This document shows positions 44,838 through 54,082 of a stretch of 64,000 bases of DNA, piece after piece. The position numbers and the translations under genes were made by a program. The notes under the pieces were generated by a model. It did no database searches, was not told where the DNA came from, and was given only the letters and a program-made list of their open reading frames with translations. The DNA is from Pseudomonas viridiflava. Its GTDB lineage: Bacteria; Pseudomonadota; Gammaproteobacteria; Pseudomonadales; Pseudomonadaceae. The stretch is from positions 124,001 to 188,000 of the forward strand of contig NZ_UUON01000024.1 in assembly GCF_900590885.1 (NCBI RefSeq), in the 5' to 3' direction. Each line of letters opens with the position of its first letter. Within the stretch, counting starts at the first letter, position 1.

Positions 44838-45135
44838 CGTAGCACTCCCAGCCTCTGACAAGCCGTGCGCCGCACGTCTTTGATGTGCAGATATTGTGCT
44901 ACAATTTTTTATATTAAAAGGCCAACTCGTAAAAATCTTTATGAAAAAACCCTTAAAATCTCTTAAAATATATATAATTAATTGATTTTAAAGCACAAAA
45001 ATATCTATGAATTTTTTCACTCAATAATTTATTGTTGAACAACTTATTGAGGTGTTGGGTTCATTGCTGGTACACCGCCGTCGAAGCGTATTAGAATCAG
45101 CCCTCTGCCGAGCCCCTACCCTGGTCCTGTATAAA
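44838..45135. promoter_or_regulatory. AT-rich divergent promoter region
   Basis: About 300 bp between the kinase and gntR. Bases 44890-45050 are strongly A+T rich and hold an interrupted dyad, TCAATAA (45021-45027) with TTATTGA (45044-45050), enclosing TTGTT-G-AACAA (45032-45042). This is a plausible GntR operator covering both promoters. No gene is visible. Confidence 0.55.
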
Positions 45136-45816
45136 ATGATTTTTCCCAGCGCGAACATTGACACGCACTCAACCAAGCTTTCGGCGGTCGAGGTGCTGGC
45201 CGCCAAGCTCAAAAGCCGAATCCTGAACGGCGACTTTGAGCCCGGTGAGTTCCTGCGGGACGTGAAAATGGCGGATGAGTACGAGGTGGCACGCAATACG
45301 TTCCGCAGTGCGGCGCAGTTGCTGGTTGCATTCGGCTTATTGCTGAAGGTGCCCAATCGCGGGTTTTGCATACCCGAATTCGGGCCGAACGACATCGTGG
45401 ATATCGCCAGGTTAAGAGGGGTTCTGGAAACCGAGGCGGTGCGCATGATCATTCTCAATGGCGTCATCCCACCTGACGCACTGAGCGCCGTGGAAACACT
45501 GCGTCAAGCACCCGCCGATGCTCCACGCTCAGAAATCGTCACGGCCGATGGCGACTTTCACCGAGCAATCATCCGCGCCAGTGGCAGCCCGCGACTGCAG
45601 CGAAGCTATGCCATGCTCGAAAGCGAGATTGAACTGCTGCTGGTGCTGCAACAGCCCTGCTATGAAGACCCCAAGGAGATCGTCTCCGATCACGAGCGCT
45701 TGATAGAGTGCCTGCGCAGCAGGGATTTCGAGACGGCGCGCGACGCGTTTGTCGAGCATTGGGAAGACCTGAGTACAAAGCTGTTGCGAGCGCAGTTCGA
45801 GCACCGCCAAGCCTGA
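45136..45816 (+). CDS. GntR-family regulator, FCD subfamily
   Basis: 226 residues from the ATG at 45136; a longer frame opens upstream and the ribosome site is weak, so the start is uncertain. Winged HTH: LKSRILNGDFEPGEFLRDVK, MADEYEVARNTFRSAAQLLV; FCD ligand domain with LRGVLETEAVRMII and the metal His residues in DGDFHRAII and SDHERLIEC. Divergent from the kinase/phospholyase pair, which it probably represses. Confidence 0.85.
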   Translation: MIFPSANIDTHSTKLSAVEVLAAKLKSRILNGDFEPGEFLRDVKMADEYEVARNTFRSAAQLLVAFGLLLKVPNRGFCIPEFGPNDIVDIARLRGVLETEAVRMIILNGVIPPDALSAVETLRQAPADAPRSEIVTADGDFHRAIIRASGSPRLQRSYAMLESEIELLLVLQQPCYEDPKEIVSDHERLIECLRSRDFETARDAFVEHWEDLSTKLLRAQFEHRQA

Positions 45817-45840
45817 AGCGCAACGCGCTGCGCTTCAGGC
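45811..45840. terminator. Bidirectional terminator-like hairpin
   Basis: GCCTGAAGCGCA and TGCGCTTCAGGC are perfect 12-nt arms around ACGCGC. It sits between the convergent gntR and the FAD oxidase gene, with the gntR stop codon inside the left arm. There is no long T run. Confidence 0.65.
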
Positions 45841-45850
45841 GGTTTCCTGG

Positions 45851-47005
45851 TCATGAGGCCTGGCTGCGTTGCTCCGCTGGAGCGGCGAACCGGGTAATCG
45901 AAAACGCGTCGATCGGCGTGCTGGTAGCGCCGGTGCTGAGCAGTTCAGCCATCACATCGCCAACACCCGGGCCGAGCTGAAAGCCATGGCCGCAGAAACC
46001 GAAGGCGTAGAACAGGCCATCGACCGTGCCGCTGCGCCCCATCACCGGCAGCGAGTCCGGCAGGTAGCCTTCGATGCCACTCCACACCCGGATGATATTC
46101 AGGTTACCCACGCCGGGCAGCAGGCGGCGCATCTGGTTGATTTGGTTGATGATGCTGCGCGGTTCCACATAGGCGCGACGGTTGAGCATGTCCGGCTTGC
46201 TGCGGTAACCACCACCGATCACGATATTGCCCCGGGGGATCTGGCGGAAGTAAATCACTTCCTCGGGAATCCTGGTGTACACGCCGATCACCGTAGGCAA
46301 CGCATAGGGCACCGGCTCGGTCACTGCCATTTGTGGGCCGTGGGTGTCCAGGGGCACCGGCTCGCCGAACTGCGCCGAGAGCTTCTGGCCCCAGGCGCCG
46401 GCAGTGATCAGCAGCTGCGCCGCCTGGAACTGACGGCCATCGGTGGTGGTGATGTGAAAATCAGCGCCGACCTTCTGCACCTCGGCCACTTCCGTACGCT
46501 CTTCGATCTGCGCGCCAAGCCGCCTGGCCGCGCGGGAAAAAGCCGGTGCCGCCAGGCGTGGGTTGGCGTGGCCGTCATGGGGCGCGTAGGAGCCGCCTTT
46601 GACGTCCGGGCCAAGGAAGCTGAAGCGTTGACGCAACTCCGCGCCGCGATAGATTTTCAGGTCCAACTGTTCAGCTTCCGGCGCGGCGGCATAAGCCTCC
46701 AGCTCGGCGATTTGATCTTCGCGATAACACACCCGCATATGCCCGCTGGGGATGAATTCCAGATCGTCATCGATCAGTTCCGGCAGGCGTTTCCACAACG
46801 CCCAGGAGCGATTGGCCAACGCCAGTTGCCCAAGGAACCGTCCCTGCCGACGCACGTTACCGAAGTTCACGCCGCTGGCGTACTGGCCGATCTGGTCGCG
46901 CTCCAGCAGGATGACCGACTGGCCGCGCCGACGCAGGAAAAACGCAGTGGCCGACCCCATCAGGCCGCCGCCGACAATCACCACATCTGCTTTTTGCACG
47001 CTCAT
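45851..47005 (-). CDS. FAD-dependent amine/opine oxidase subunit, DadA-like (copy 1)
   Basis: 384 residues from the ATG at 47005, overlapping the previous stop (ATGA). FAD loop VVIVGGGLMGSATAFFL, then LLERDQIGQYASGVNFGNVR and a C-terminal DGLFYAFGFCGHGFQLGPGV. It is the beta (HcnC/OoxB-like) subunit beside the alpha and small ferredoxin-like subunits, so the trio should form a membrane-linked dehydrogenase of an N-alkylated amino acid, opine or D-hydroxyproline. About 80-90% of residues match copy 2 at 60803 by eye. Confidence 0.88.
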   Translation of the reverse strand: MSVQKADVVIVGGGLMGSATAFFLRRRGQSVILLERDQIGQYASGVNFGNVRRQGRFLGQLALANRSWALWKRLPELIDDDLEFIPSGHMRVCYREDQIAELEAYAAAPEAEQLDLKIYRGAELRQRFSFLGPDVKGGSYAPHDGHANPRLAAPAFSRAARRLGAQIEERTEVAEVQKVGADFHITTTDGRQFQAAQLLITAGAWGQKLSAQFGEPVPLDTHGPQMAVTEPVPYALPTVIGVYTRIPEEVIYFRQIPRGNIVIGGGYRSKPDMLNRRAYVEPRSIINQINQMRRLLPGVGNLNIIRVWSGIEGYLPDSLPVMGRSGTVDGLFYAFGFCGHGFQLGPGVGDVMAELLSTGATSTPIDAFSITRFAAPAEQRSQAS

Positions 47006-48378
47006 GACGAAACCTCCTCGGTCAGCATCGACAACGGTTTGACTGGGGCCTGGCCGCGCTGGCGACCAACCTCCTGCACCTGCACGCCCGCCTCTGCAGC
47101 AATCACTTCTGCCCCGGCCTGGGAGCAATAACGCCCTTGGCAACGCCCCATGCCGACCCGGCTGAAGGCCTTGGCACGGTTAACTTCGCAAGCGCCCTTC
47201 TCATTCACTGTGCGGCGCAATTCACCGGCGCTGATCATCTCGCAGCGGCACACAATGGCACTGTCCGGCAGCGCCTTGGCCTGTTCGCTGGGCCAGGGAA
47301 ATGCCTGGGCCAGGCCGAGGCGAAATTGGTCCATCACCGCCAAGGCTTGCCGTTGTTCGTCACGCAGCCCGGCGTCCACCGGTTGCTGCAGGTCTTCAAG
47401 GAGCGCCAACGCCGCCAGGCGCCCGGCGTGCTCGGCGGCATCGGCGCCGCGAATTTTCGCGCCGTCACCCGCCGCATACACCCCCTTGACCGACGTGCGC
47501 CCGGCATCATCCGTGGCCAGCCACCATTGGCTGGAGGCGTGATCGAACGCCATCGCGCAACCGGCCAGGTCACCCAATTGGGTTTCCGGCCGCAGGTGGT
47601 AGCCGAGCGCGACGGCGTCAGCCTGCACGGTCACTGTTCGTCCATTACCGGTAGTAAAACGTACGCCCCCCACGCCATTGGCGGCATCGCCCATCACTTG
47701 CAGCGGCTTGATACCCAAGTGCACCGCCACCTTGGCCCGGTACAATTGCGCCAACAGCTTGATCCCGGTAAACAGCAAGCCGGGGCGCGCCAACAGCTTG
47801 GGCAAGGCCTTGATCCGCAGGCTCAGGGGCGAGGTATCCAGCACCGCCGCCACCTCGGCCCCGGCCTTGATGTATTGACTGGCCACCAGGTACAACAACG
47901 GCCCGCTGCCCATGAACACCACGCGATGGCCGATGGACACTGCCTGGTTTTTCAAGGCGATTTGCGCCCCGCCCAGGCTGTAGGTGCCTGCCAGTTGCCA
48001 GCCCTCGATGGGCATCAGGCGGTCGGTGGCGCCGGTGCAGAGGATCAGCGCGTCGTAATCCACCATGCTGTGGCGGCCTTGGCTGACGCAACACAGTTGC
48101 CCCGGCGTGAGGTTCCACACCAGGGTGTCGGGGCGATAGTCGATGGCGTTGCGCAGGCGGTCGAAACTCTGGTGCAGGTCCTGGGCCTTGGCGGCCTCGC
48201 TGCCATACAGGGTGGTGTAGTCACGGGTAAAACCCTGGGGCTGGCGACGGTAGATCTGCCCGCCGTCGCGGCGGTTTTCGTCAATCAGGATCGGCTTGAT
48301 GCCGGCCGCCAGCAAGGTTTCGGCGCAACGAACGCCGGCCGGCCCGGCCCCCACGATGACTACCCGTGCAATGGCCAT
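47002..48378 (-). CDS. FAD/NAD(P) oxidoreductase with [2Fe-2S] domain, opine-oxidase alpha type
   Basis: 458 residues. FAD loop VVIVGAGPAGVRCAETLL at the start, second nucleotide loop VVFMGSGPLLYLVASQY, and VKGVYAAGDGAKIRGADAAE. The C-terminal BFD-like cluster has cysteines in AIVCRCEMISAGEL and VGMGRCQGRYCSQ. HcnB/OoxA/NoxA-type. The reading frame overlaps the small ferredoxin-like gene by 19 bp and the beta subunit by 4 bp. Confidence 0.88.
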   Translation of the reverse strand: MAIARVVIVGAGPAGVRCAETLLAAGIKPILIDENRRDGGQIYRRQPQGFTRDYTTLYGSEAAKAQDLHQSFDRLRNAIDYRPDTLVWNLTPGQLCCVSQGRHSMVDYDALILCTGATDRLMPIEGWQLAGTYSLGGAQIALKNQAVSIGHRVVFMGSGPLLYLVASQYIKAGAEVAAVLDTSPLSLRIKALPKLLARPGLLFTGIKLLAQLYRAKVAVHLGIKPLQVMGDAANGVGGVRFTTGNGRTVTVQADAVALGYHLRPETQLGDLAGCAMAFDHASSQWWLATDDAGRTSVKGVYAAGDGAKIRGADAAEHAGRLAALALLEDLQQPVDAGLRDEQRQALAVMDQFRLGLAQAFPWPSEQAKALPDSAIVCRCEMISAGELRRTVNEKGACEVNRAKAFSRVGMGRCQGRYCSQAGAEVIAAEAGVQVQEVGRQRGQAPVKPLSMLTEEVSS

Positions 48379-48668
48379 GTCGCCTCCGGTTGTGTGGTGA
48401 CAATATCCAGCCCGTCACGGACTTCATTGGAGCAGGCGCGCAGGCGTTCGCCGCTGCGGGTCCATACCCAGCAGTCCTGGCACGCGCCCATCAGGCAGAA
48501 ACCGGCGCGGCGCCCGCTGTCGAATTCGGATTGGCGCAACGCGTTGCCCTGGGTCAGCAACGCAACCATCAGGGTATCGCCCTGCAGGGCTTCGATGGCC
48601 GCGCCATCCACGGTCAAGCTGACCCTCGGCCGACCCTGTTCGGCCAGCCTCACAAAACGCCCGTTCAT
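48360..48668 (-). CDS. (2Fe-2S) ferredoxin-like small subunit
   Basis: 102 residues. Cys58, Cys63, Cys66 and Cys79 in GFCLMGACQDCWVW and LRACSN follow the plant-type ferredoxin pattern of HcnA-like subunits. It would pass electrons within the three-subunit dehydrogenase. Overlaps the transporter ATPase gene by 4 bp, so transport and oxidation are coupled in one operon. Confidence 0.88.
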   Translation of the reverse strand: MNGRFVRLAEQGRPRVSLTVDGAAIEALQGDTLMVALLTQGNALRQSEFDSGRRAGFCLMGACQDCWVWTRSGERLRACSNEVRDGLDIVTTQPEATWPLHG

Positions 48669-50506
48669 GCATACGCTCCCAAGGTGAGGGTGGTAGCGCC
48701 CTGCTGGATGTTCAGCAACTGGGCGCCGTCGTGGTGGCAGAGGATTTCACTGCCATTGTCCAGGCTGCGGCGCGACGGCGCGGTGCGGTTGCACAGGCCG
48801 TCGACGCGCACCGGGCAGCGGTTGAGGAAGGTGCACAGTTCCGGCACGTTGGCCCGCTCGCCAACCGGTGGCAGTTCGCTGCAGACGGTGCCGCAGCTTT
48901 CCAGCCAGCCTTGGCGCAGTTCGGGCACCGAGTGAATCAACAGGTCGGTGTAGGGATGAAACGGTGCCTCGGCAAACGACTGGCGACTGCCGGCCTGCAC
49001 CTTGTGGCCGCTGTACATCACCACAATGTCATCGCACAGCGCGCGCACGGTGGAGATATCGTGGCTGATAAACAGATACGACACGCCCAGTTGCTGACGC
49101 AGGTCGCGCAGCAGTTCGAGGATCGCCGCACCCACCACGGTGTCGAGGGCCGAGGTGACTTCATCGCAGAGGATCAGGTCGGGCTTGGCCGCCAACGCAC
49201 GGGCCAGGTTAACCCGTTGCTTCTGCCCACCGGACAGTTCGTTCGGGCGCCGTTCGGCCAGGTCACGCGGCAGGCGCACCAGGTCCAGCAGTTCGCCGAT
49301 ACGCACCTGCAAAGCGGCGCCCCTTAGGCCGAAATACATCTTCAGCGGACGGCTGAGGATGGTCGCCACGCTGTGCATCGGGTTAAGCGCAGTGTCGGCG
49401 TTCTGAAACACCATCTGGATGCGCCGAAACTGCTCGGGGGTGCGTTCGGACAGGCTGCCGCCCAACGGTTGCCCATCAAAGGTCAAGCCGCCCAGGGCCG
49501 GAGTCAGCAACCCTGCCACCACCCGCGCCAGGGTGGACTTGCCCGAGCCGGACTCGCCGATCACGCCAATCGCCTGGCCACGGCGCACCGTGAGGTCGAT
49601 GTCTTCGAGTACGCGGATCGACGGCATGCCTTGCACGTTCTTGTTGCCGTAGCCGGCGGTGAGGCCGCTGATGGTCAACAGCGGCGCGTCCTCGGCGATG
49701 CCGCAGGGCGGGCGAATCGTGGTGTCGGGCCGCGCGGCGGCCAACAGGCTGCGTGTGTATTCATGGGCCGGGGCCTTGAGCAGCGGCGCGGTGGCACTCT
49801 GTTCAAGGATCTGCCCGCCATTGAGCACCACGATCTGGTCGGCCATCTGCGCCACTACCGCCAAGTCGTGGGACACGTACACCGCCGTGGCACCGCGCTC
49901 GCGCACCACGCGCTTGAAGGCGCGCAGCACATCGATCTGGGTGGTCACGTCCAGCGCCGTGGTGGGTTCGTCGAGTACCACCAATAACGGGTCGCTGATC
50001 AGCGCCATGGCCGCCATCACCCGTTGCAGTTGGCCCCCGGACACCTGGTGCGGGTAGCGTTGGCCGATACGTTCCGGGCCCGGCAACGCCAAGTCACGGA
50101 ACAGGCCAATGGCTTTGGCCTGCAGTTCAGCCCGGGTGCCCAGGCCATGGATCAACGCGCCCTCCACCACTTGGTCGATGAGTCTTTTGGCCGGGTTGAA
50201 CGCTGCCGCCGCGCTTTGCGCGATGTAGGACACCCGGTTGCCGCGCAAGCCTTGCAGTTGGTTTTCGCTCAAGGCGAGCATGTCGTGCTCGCCAATCTGC
50301 ACCACCCCACCGGACAAACGACAGCCGCGCCGGGCGTAACCCAGCAATGCCAGGGCAATGGTAGTCTTGCCCGAGCCGGACTCGCCGATCAATGCCAGCA
50401 CTTCGCCTTTTTCCAGGGAAAAGCTCACCCCTTTGACGATTTCTACCTCGCCGCGCTCGCCACAGGCGACCACGCGCAGGTCTTCGACACGAATCAATTC
50501 GGTCAT
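48665..50506 (-). CDS. Dipeptide/oligopeptide-type ABC ATPase, two domains fused
   Basis: 613 residues with two complete ATPase units, DppD- and DppF-like. Unit 1: [36 protein letters not shown]. Unit 2: [37 protein letters not shown] (Glu-Val instead of Glu-Pro in the second). A cysteine-rich C-terminus ([17 protein letters not shown]) resembles the Fe-S or zinc tail of DppF-type proteins. Confidence 0.92.
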   Translation of the reverse strand: MTELIRVEDLRVVACGERGEVEIVKGVSFSLEKGEVLALIGESGSGKTTIALALLGYARRGCRLSGGVVQIGEHDMLALSENQLQGLRGNRVSYIAQSAAAAFNPAKRLIDQVVEGALIHGLGTRAELQAKAIGLFRDLALPGPERIGQRYPHQVSGGQLQRVMAAMALISDPLLVVLDEPTTALDVTTQIDVLRAFKRVVRERGATAVYVSHDLAVVAQMADQIVVLNGGQILEQSATAPLLKAPAHEYTRSLLAAARPDTTIRPPCGIAEDAPLLTISGLTAGYGNKNVQGMPSIRVLEDIDLTVRRGQAIGVIGESGSGKSTLARVVAGLLTPALGGLTFDGQPLGGSLSERTPEQFRRIQMVFQNADTALNPMHSVATILSRPLKMYFGLRGAALQVRIGELLDLVRLPRDLAERRPNELSGGQKQRVNLARALAAKPDLILCDEVTSALDTVVGAAILELLRDLRQQLGVSYLFISHDISTVRALCDDIVVMYSGHKVQAGSRQSFAEAPFHPYTDLLIHSVPELRQGWLESCGTVCSELPPVGERANVPELCTFLNRCPVRVDGLCNRTAPSRRSLDNGSEILCHHDGAQLLNIQQGATTLTLGAYA

Positions 50507-50507
50507 G

Positions 50508-51383
50508 TTAATGGCCTCCCGTGCGTCGACTACGTCGGGACGATAAATAGTCGATAAGCAGATTCACACCGATGGTCAGCGTACCAATGGCCAACGCCGG
50601 AATGATGATCGCCAGCGCGCCCTGATTGAGGCCGCCGATGTTTTCCCGTACCAGCGAACCCAGGTCGGCGTCTGGCGGTTGCACGCCAAGGCCGAGAAAA
50701 CTCATGCCGCTGAGCAACAGCACGATGTAGCCGAAACGCAGGCCCAGGTCGGTCAATACCGGGTTGAGCATATTCGGCAGGATTTCCATACACGCCACGT
50801 ACAACCGCCGCTCTCCGCGCGTGCGGGCGACCTGCACGTATTCCAGGGCTTCGATGTTGACCGCCATGCTGCGTGCAACGCGGAACGAGCCCGGGATATA
50901 ACTGATCACGGCGGTGCAAATCAGCAGGGTCACCGATGAGCCAAAGGCCGAAACCATGATCAGCGCGAGCATTTTGCTCGGGATCGAGATGAAGGCGTCC
51001 ATGATGCGGCTGATGATTTCGTCCAACCACTTGGGCGAAACCACCGACAACAACGCACAACCGGTGCCGAAGGCACTCGCCAGTAACGCCGCCACCAGCG
51101 CCAGCCCGACGGTGAACCGTGCGCCGACCAGCACCCGGCTGAGCATGTCGCGGCCCAGGTAATCGGTGCCGAACGGATGCGCGAGGCTGAAGCCTTCGAA
51201 GATGTTATCGGACACCACCTCACCCACCGGGTGGGGGGCCAGCCACGGGCCTAACAACGCCACCAGCAACCAGGCGACGCATACCACGCCACCCACCAGC
51301 CCCAGCCATGACGGGCCACTGGACGCCTTGGCGAGTGCCAGGGCTGAGGAGACAGGCTTGGATTTCGCAATGAGGTTGTTCAT
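50508..51383 (-). CDS. Dipeptide-type ABC permease (DppC-like)
   Basis: 291 residues from the ATG at 51383, overlapping the previous permease stop by 4 bp. FSLAHPFGTDYLGRDMLSRV and VARTRGERRLYVACMEILPN (EAA-type loop), six membrane segments, ending LLIDYLSSRRSRRTGGH. Confidence 0.92.
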   Translation of the reverse strand: MNNLIAKSKPVSSALALAKASSGPSWLGLVGGVVCVAWLLVALLGPWLAPHPVGEVVSDNIFEGFSLAHPFGTDYLGRDMLSRVLVGARFTVGLALVAALLASAFGTGCALLSVVSPKWLDEIISRIMDAFISIPSKMLALIMVSAFGSSVTLLICTAVISYIPGSFRVARSMAVNIEALEYVQVARTRGERRLYVACMEILPNMLNPVLTDLGLRFGYIVLLLSGMSFLGLGVQPPDADLGSLVRENIGGLNQGALAIIIPALAIGTLTIGVNLLIDYLSSRRSRRTGGH

Positions 51384-52336
51384 TGGTTTCTCAGCCTCGG
51401 GTTGGACAGGATCGCGCACAGGTCGGCGAGCAGCACCAGACCCAGGTAGGCCGCGCAAAACAACATGGTGCAGGCCTGCACCAACGCCATGTCGCGGTTG
51501 GTCACGGCATCCACCATCAAACTGGCAATCCCGGGATAGTTGAAGATGGTTTCGACGATCACCACCCCGCCCAACAGGTACGACAGGCTCAGGGCGATTG
51601 CGTTGGCGATCGGCCCGATGGCGTTGGGCAAAGCATGGCGCAGCACGATGCGTATCGGGCTGACACCTTTAAGGCGCGCCATTTCCACGTAGGGGCTGTC
51701 GAGCTGATCGATCACCGCGGCGCGGGTCATGCGCGCCATTTGTGCGACGATCACGCAGCACAGCGTCATCACCGGCAAGGCATAGGTACGCATGAATTGC
51801 AGCGGTGAGCTGATGTCGCTGGCGTAAGACAGTGCCGACAACCAACCGAGGTTGACCGCAAAAATCAGCACCGCCAGGGTCGCCACCAAAAACTCCGGCA
51901 CCGCGACCATCGCCAGGGTGAGGAAGCTCAGGCAGCTGTCGATACGCCCACCCCGCCCCATCGCCGAGCCGATACCCAGTATCAGCGCCACCGGCACCGA
52001 GACCAGTGCCGTGGCGCCCGCCAACATCAGGGTGTTGGGCACCCGGCCCGCCATCAATTCACCCACCGGCATGGCGTTGGACACCGAAACGCCCATGTCG
52101 CCACTGAGCAAGCTCATCAACCAGTGCAGATAACGCAACACACCGGGCTGGTCCAACCCCAGTTTCAGGCGCAGCGCCGCCACCTGTTCCGGGGTGGCGA
52201 ACTGGCCAAGGGATTGTTGCGCCGCGTCCCCCGGCAGTACCGCCGTGATCGCAAACACGACCATGGACACGATCAACAAGGTCACGACCCCGGCGCCGAA
52301 GCGCCGGCCGATCAACCACAGTGTCTTGCTATTCAT
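51380..52336 (-). CDS. Dipeptide-type ABC permease (DppB-like)
   Basis: 318 residues from the ATG at 52336 with GAGGAGGG upstream. MVVFAITAVLPGDAAQQSLG near the N-terminus and the loop EMARLKGVSPIRIVLRHALP, about six membrane segments. First permease of the operon, 13 bp after the binding-protein stop. Confidence 0.92.
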   Translation of the reverse strand: MNSKTLWLIGRRFGAGVVTLLIVSMVVFAITAVLPGDAAQQSLGQFATPEQVAALRLKLGLDQPGVLRYLHWLMSLLSGDMGVSVSNAMPVGELMAGRVPNTLMLAGATALVSVPVALILGIGSAMGRGGRIDSCLSFLTLAMVAVPEFLVATLAVLIFAVNLGWLSALSYASDISSPLQFMRTYALPVMTLCCVIVAQMARMTRAAVIDQLDSPYVEMARLKGVSPIRIVLRHALPNAIGPIANAIALSLSYLLGGVVIVETIFNYPGIASLMVDAVTNRDMALVQACTMLFCAAYLGLVLLADLCAILSNPRLRNQ

Positions 52337-52349
52337 CGCACTGCCCTCC

Positions 52350-53987
52350 TCAAGCGTCCAACCACACCTGCTCGGCAAACATGTAGCCCATGAAGCCGCC
52401 CAGCGGGTTAGAGTCGTAGCCTTTGATGCGCTGGTCGACGCCATCGATGTTGCTGATGAACACCGGCACGCCGATACCACAGTGGTCGTGCACCAGGGTC
52501 TGCATGTCGCCATACATCTTGGCGCGTTTGGCGTCGTCGGTTTCGCCGCGTGCCAGCATCAGCAACTGGTCGAACTGATCGTTCTGCCAGCCGGACTCGT
52601 TCCACGGCGCCTTGGACTGGAAGAATTGCGAGAACATCACGTCGGCATTCGGCCGTGGGTTGATGTTGCCGAAGCTCAACGGGTGCTTCATCCAGTGATT
52701 GGACCAGTAGCCATCGCTGGGCAGGCGATTCACGTCCAGCTTAAGGCCGGCCTGTTTCGCCGATTGCTGCAACAGCACGGCAATGTCCACCGAACCGGTG
52801 GCGGCAGGTGACGCCATGACAGGCATGGTGATGCTTTCCATGCCGGCTTTTTTCAGCAGGAACTTGGCTTTTTCCGGGTCGTAGACCGTTTGCGGCAAGT
52901 CGCTGTTGAAGTAGCGCGAACCCGGCGCAATCGGGTGGTCGTTGCCGACCACGGCAAAGCCACGGAACACCGCGGACTTGACCTGTTCACGGTCCAGTAG
53001 CAACTTCATGGCTTGGGTGAATTCCGGGCTTTTGCCGGGCAACTGGTCCTGGCGAATAATCAAGTCAGTGTAGTTGCCGGAAGGCGCATCCACGACCCGA
53101 TGTTTGGCACTTGCGGCAATGCGCGTGGTGGAGCGCGGGTTGACCTCGTTGATCATGTGCACGTCGCCCGACAGCAGCGCGTTGACCCGCGACGGTTCGT
53201 CGGCGATGGCGATGAATTCGATCTCGTCGAGGTACGGCAGGCCCGGTTTCCAGTAGCTCTTGTTGCGCACGGCAATCGAACGCACGCCGGGTTTGAACTC
53301 GCCAACGGTGAACGGCCCGGTGCCGATGCCTTTACTGAAGTCGCTGGTGCCCTCGGGGACGATCAACAGGTGCGACACCGCCAGGATCGACGGCAGCTCG
53401 GCGTTGGGCGCGCTGAGGCGGATCTGCACTTCGTTGGGCCCGCTGGCCTTGATCTCGCTGAACTGTTCCATCAGCGGCATGACCTTGGAGCCGGTGAGCG
53501 GGTCTTTGTGACGGCTCAGGGAGAACACTACGTCGGCGGCGGTGAGGCTCTTGCCGTTGTGGAAGGTTACGTCCTTGCGCAGGGTGATGGTCCACAGGGT
53601 GGCGTCGGTGTTGTCGATGCGCTCGGCCAGTTCCAGTTGCGGCACCAGGTGCTTATCGAAGCGGGTCAGGCCGTTGTAGAACATGAAGTGGCGCACGTAG
53701 TCGGTGGACAGCGCGCCCTTGGCCGGGTCGAGGGTGTCGGCGGTGGAGCTGGACATGCCGGCCACGCGGATCTTGCCGCCCGGCTTGCCTTTGCCTGCCA
53801 CCGCAGCCTCATCGGCGAACAGCTTGCCGGCGGCGCCGAACAGGCTGCCCGCCCCGGCCGCCGCGACACCGGCCACACCGAGCATCTGCAAGGCGTTGCG
53901 GCGCGACATGCCACGGTTGAGGCCTTCGAAAATCCGCAGGCTGTCTTGGCCGGAGATGAGGTCCGGGGTGTTCTTGTTGTCAGTCAT
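52350..53987 (-). CDS. Dipeptide-type ABC substrate-binding protein with Tat signal
   Basis: 545 residues from the ATG at 53987. A twin-arginine signal (MSRRNALQMLGVAGVAAAGA, Arg29-Arg30) is unusual for this family and suggests export after folding. The mature part is a family-5 binder: YNGLTRFDKHLVPQLELAE, WTITLRKDVTFHNGKSLTAA, GIGTGPFTVGEF, DREQVKSAVFRGFA. Ligand probably an opine- or peptide-like compound given the dehydrogenase genes downstream. Confidence 0.92.
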   Translation of the reverse strand: MTDNKNTPDLISGQDSLRIFEGLNRGMSRRNALQMLGVAGVAAAGAGSLFGAAGKLFADEAAVAGKGKPGGKIRVAGMSSSTADTLDPAKGALSTDYVRHFMFYNGLTRFDKHLVPQLELAERIDNTDATLWTITLRKDVTFHNGKSLTAADVVFSLSRHKDPLTGSKVMPLMEQFSEIKASGPNEVQIRLSAPNAELPSILAVSHLLIVPEGTSDFSKGIGTGPFTVGEFKPGVRSIAVRNKSYWKPGLPYLDEIEFIAIADEPSRVNALLSGDVHMINEVNPRSTTRIAASAKHRVVDAPSGNYTDLIIRQDQLPGKSPEFTQAMKLLLDREQVKSAVFRGFAVVGNDHPIAPGSRYFNSDLPQTVYDPEKAKFLLKKAGMESITMPVMASPAATGSVDIAVLLQQSAKQAGLKLDVNRLPSDGYWSNHWMKHPLSFGNINPRPNADVMFSQFFQSKAPWNESGWQNDQFDQLLMLARGETDDAKRAKMYGDMQTLVHDHCGIGVPVFISNIDGVDQRIKGYDSNPLGGFMGYMFAEQVWLDA

Positions 53988-54082
53988 AGCAAGGCTACCT
54001 GTCGATAATCGGAAGAATCGAGTGCTCACGGATGTCCGGAGCGTCCTGGAAACGCAAACGACGGTGACGCAACAACGGCAAC

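Noticed and set aside
45851-48668. True hydrogen cyanide synthase operon (hcnABC)
   Set aside because: The subunit layout fits, but gene order within a transporter operon, the small-subunit sequence and the neighbouring amine oxidases fit an opine/hydroxyproline-type dehydrogenase better; the two families cannot be separated with full certainty by eye.
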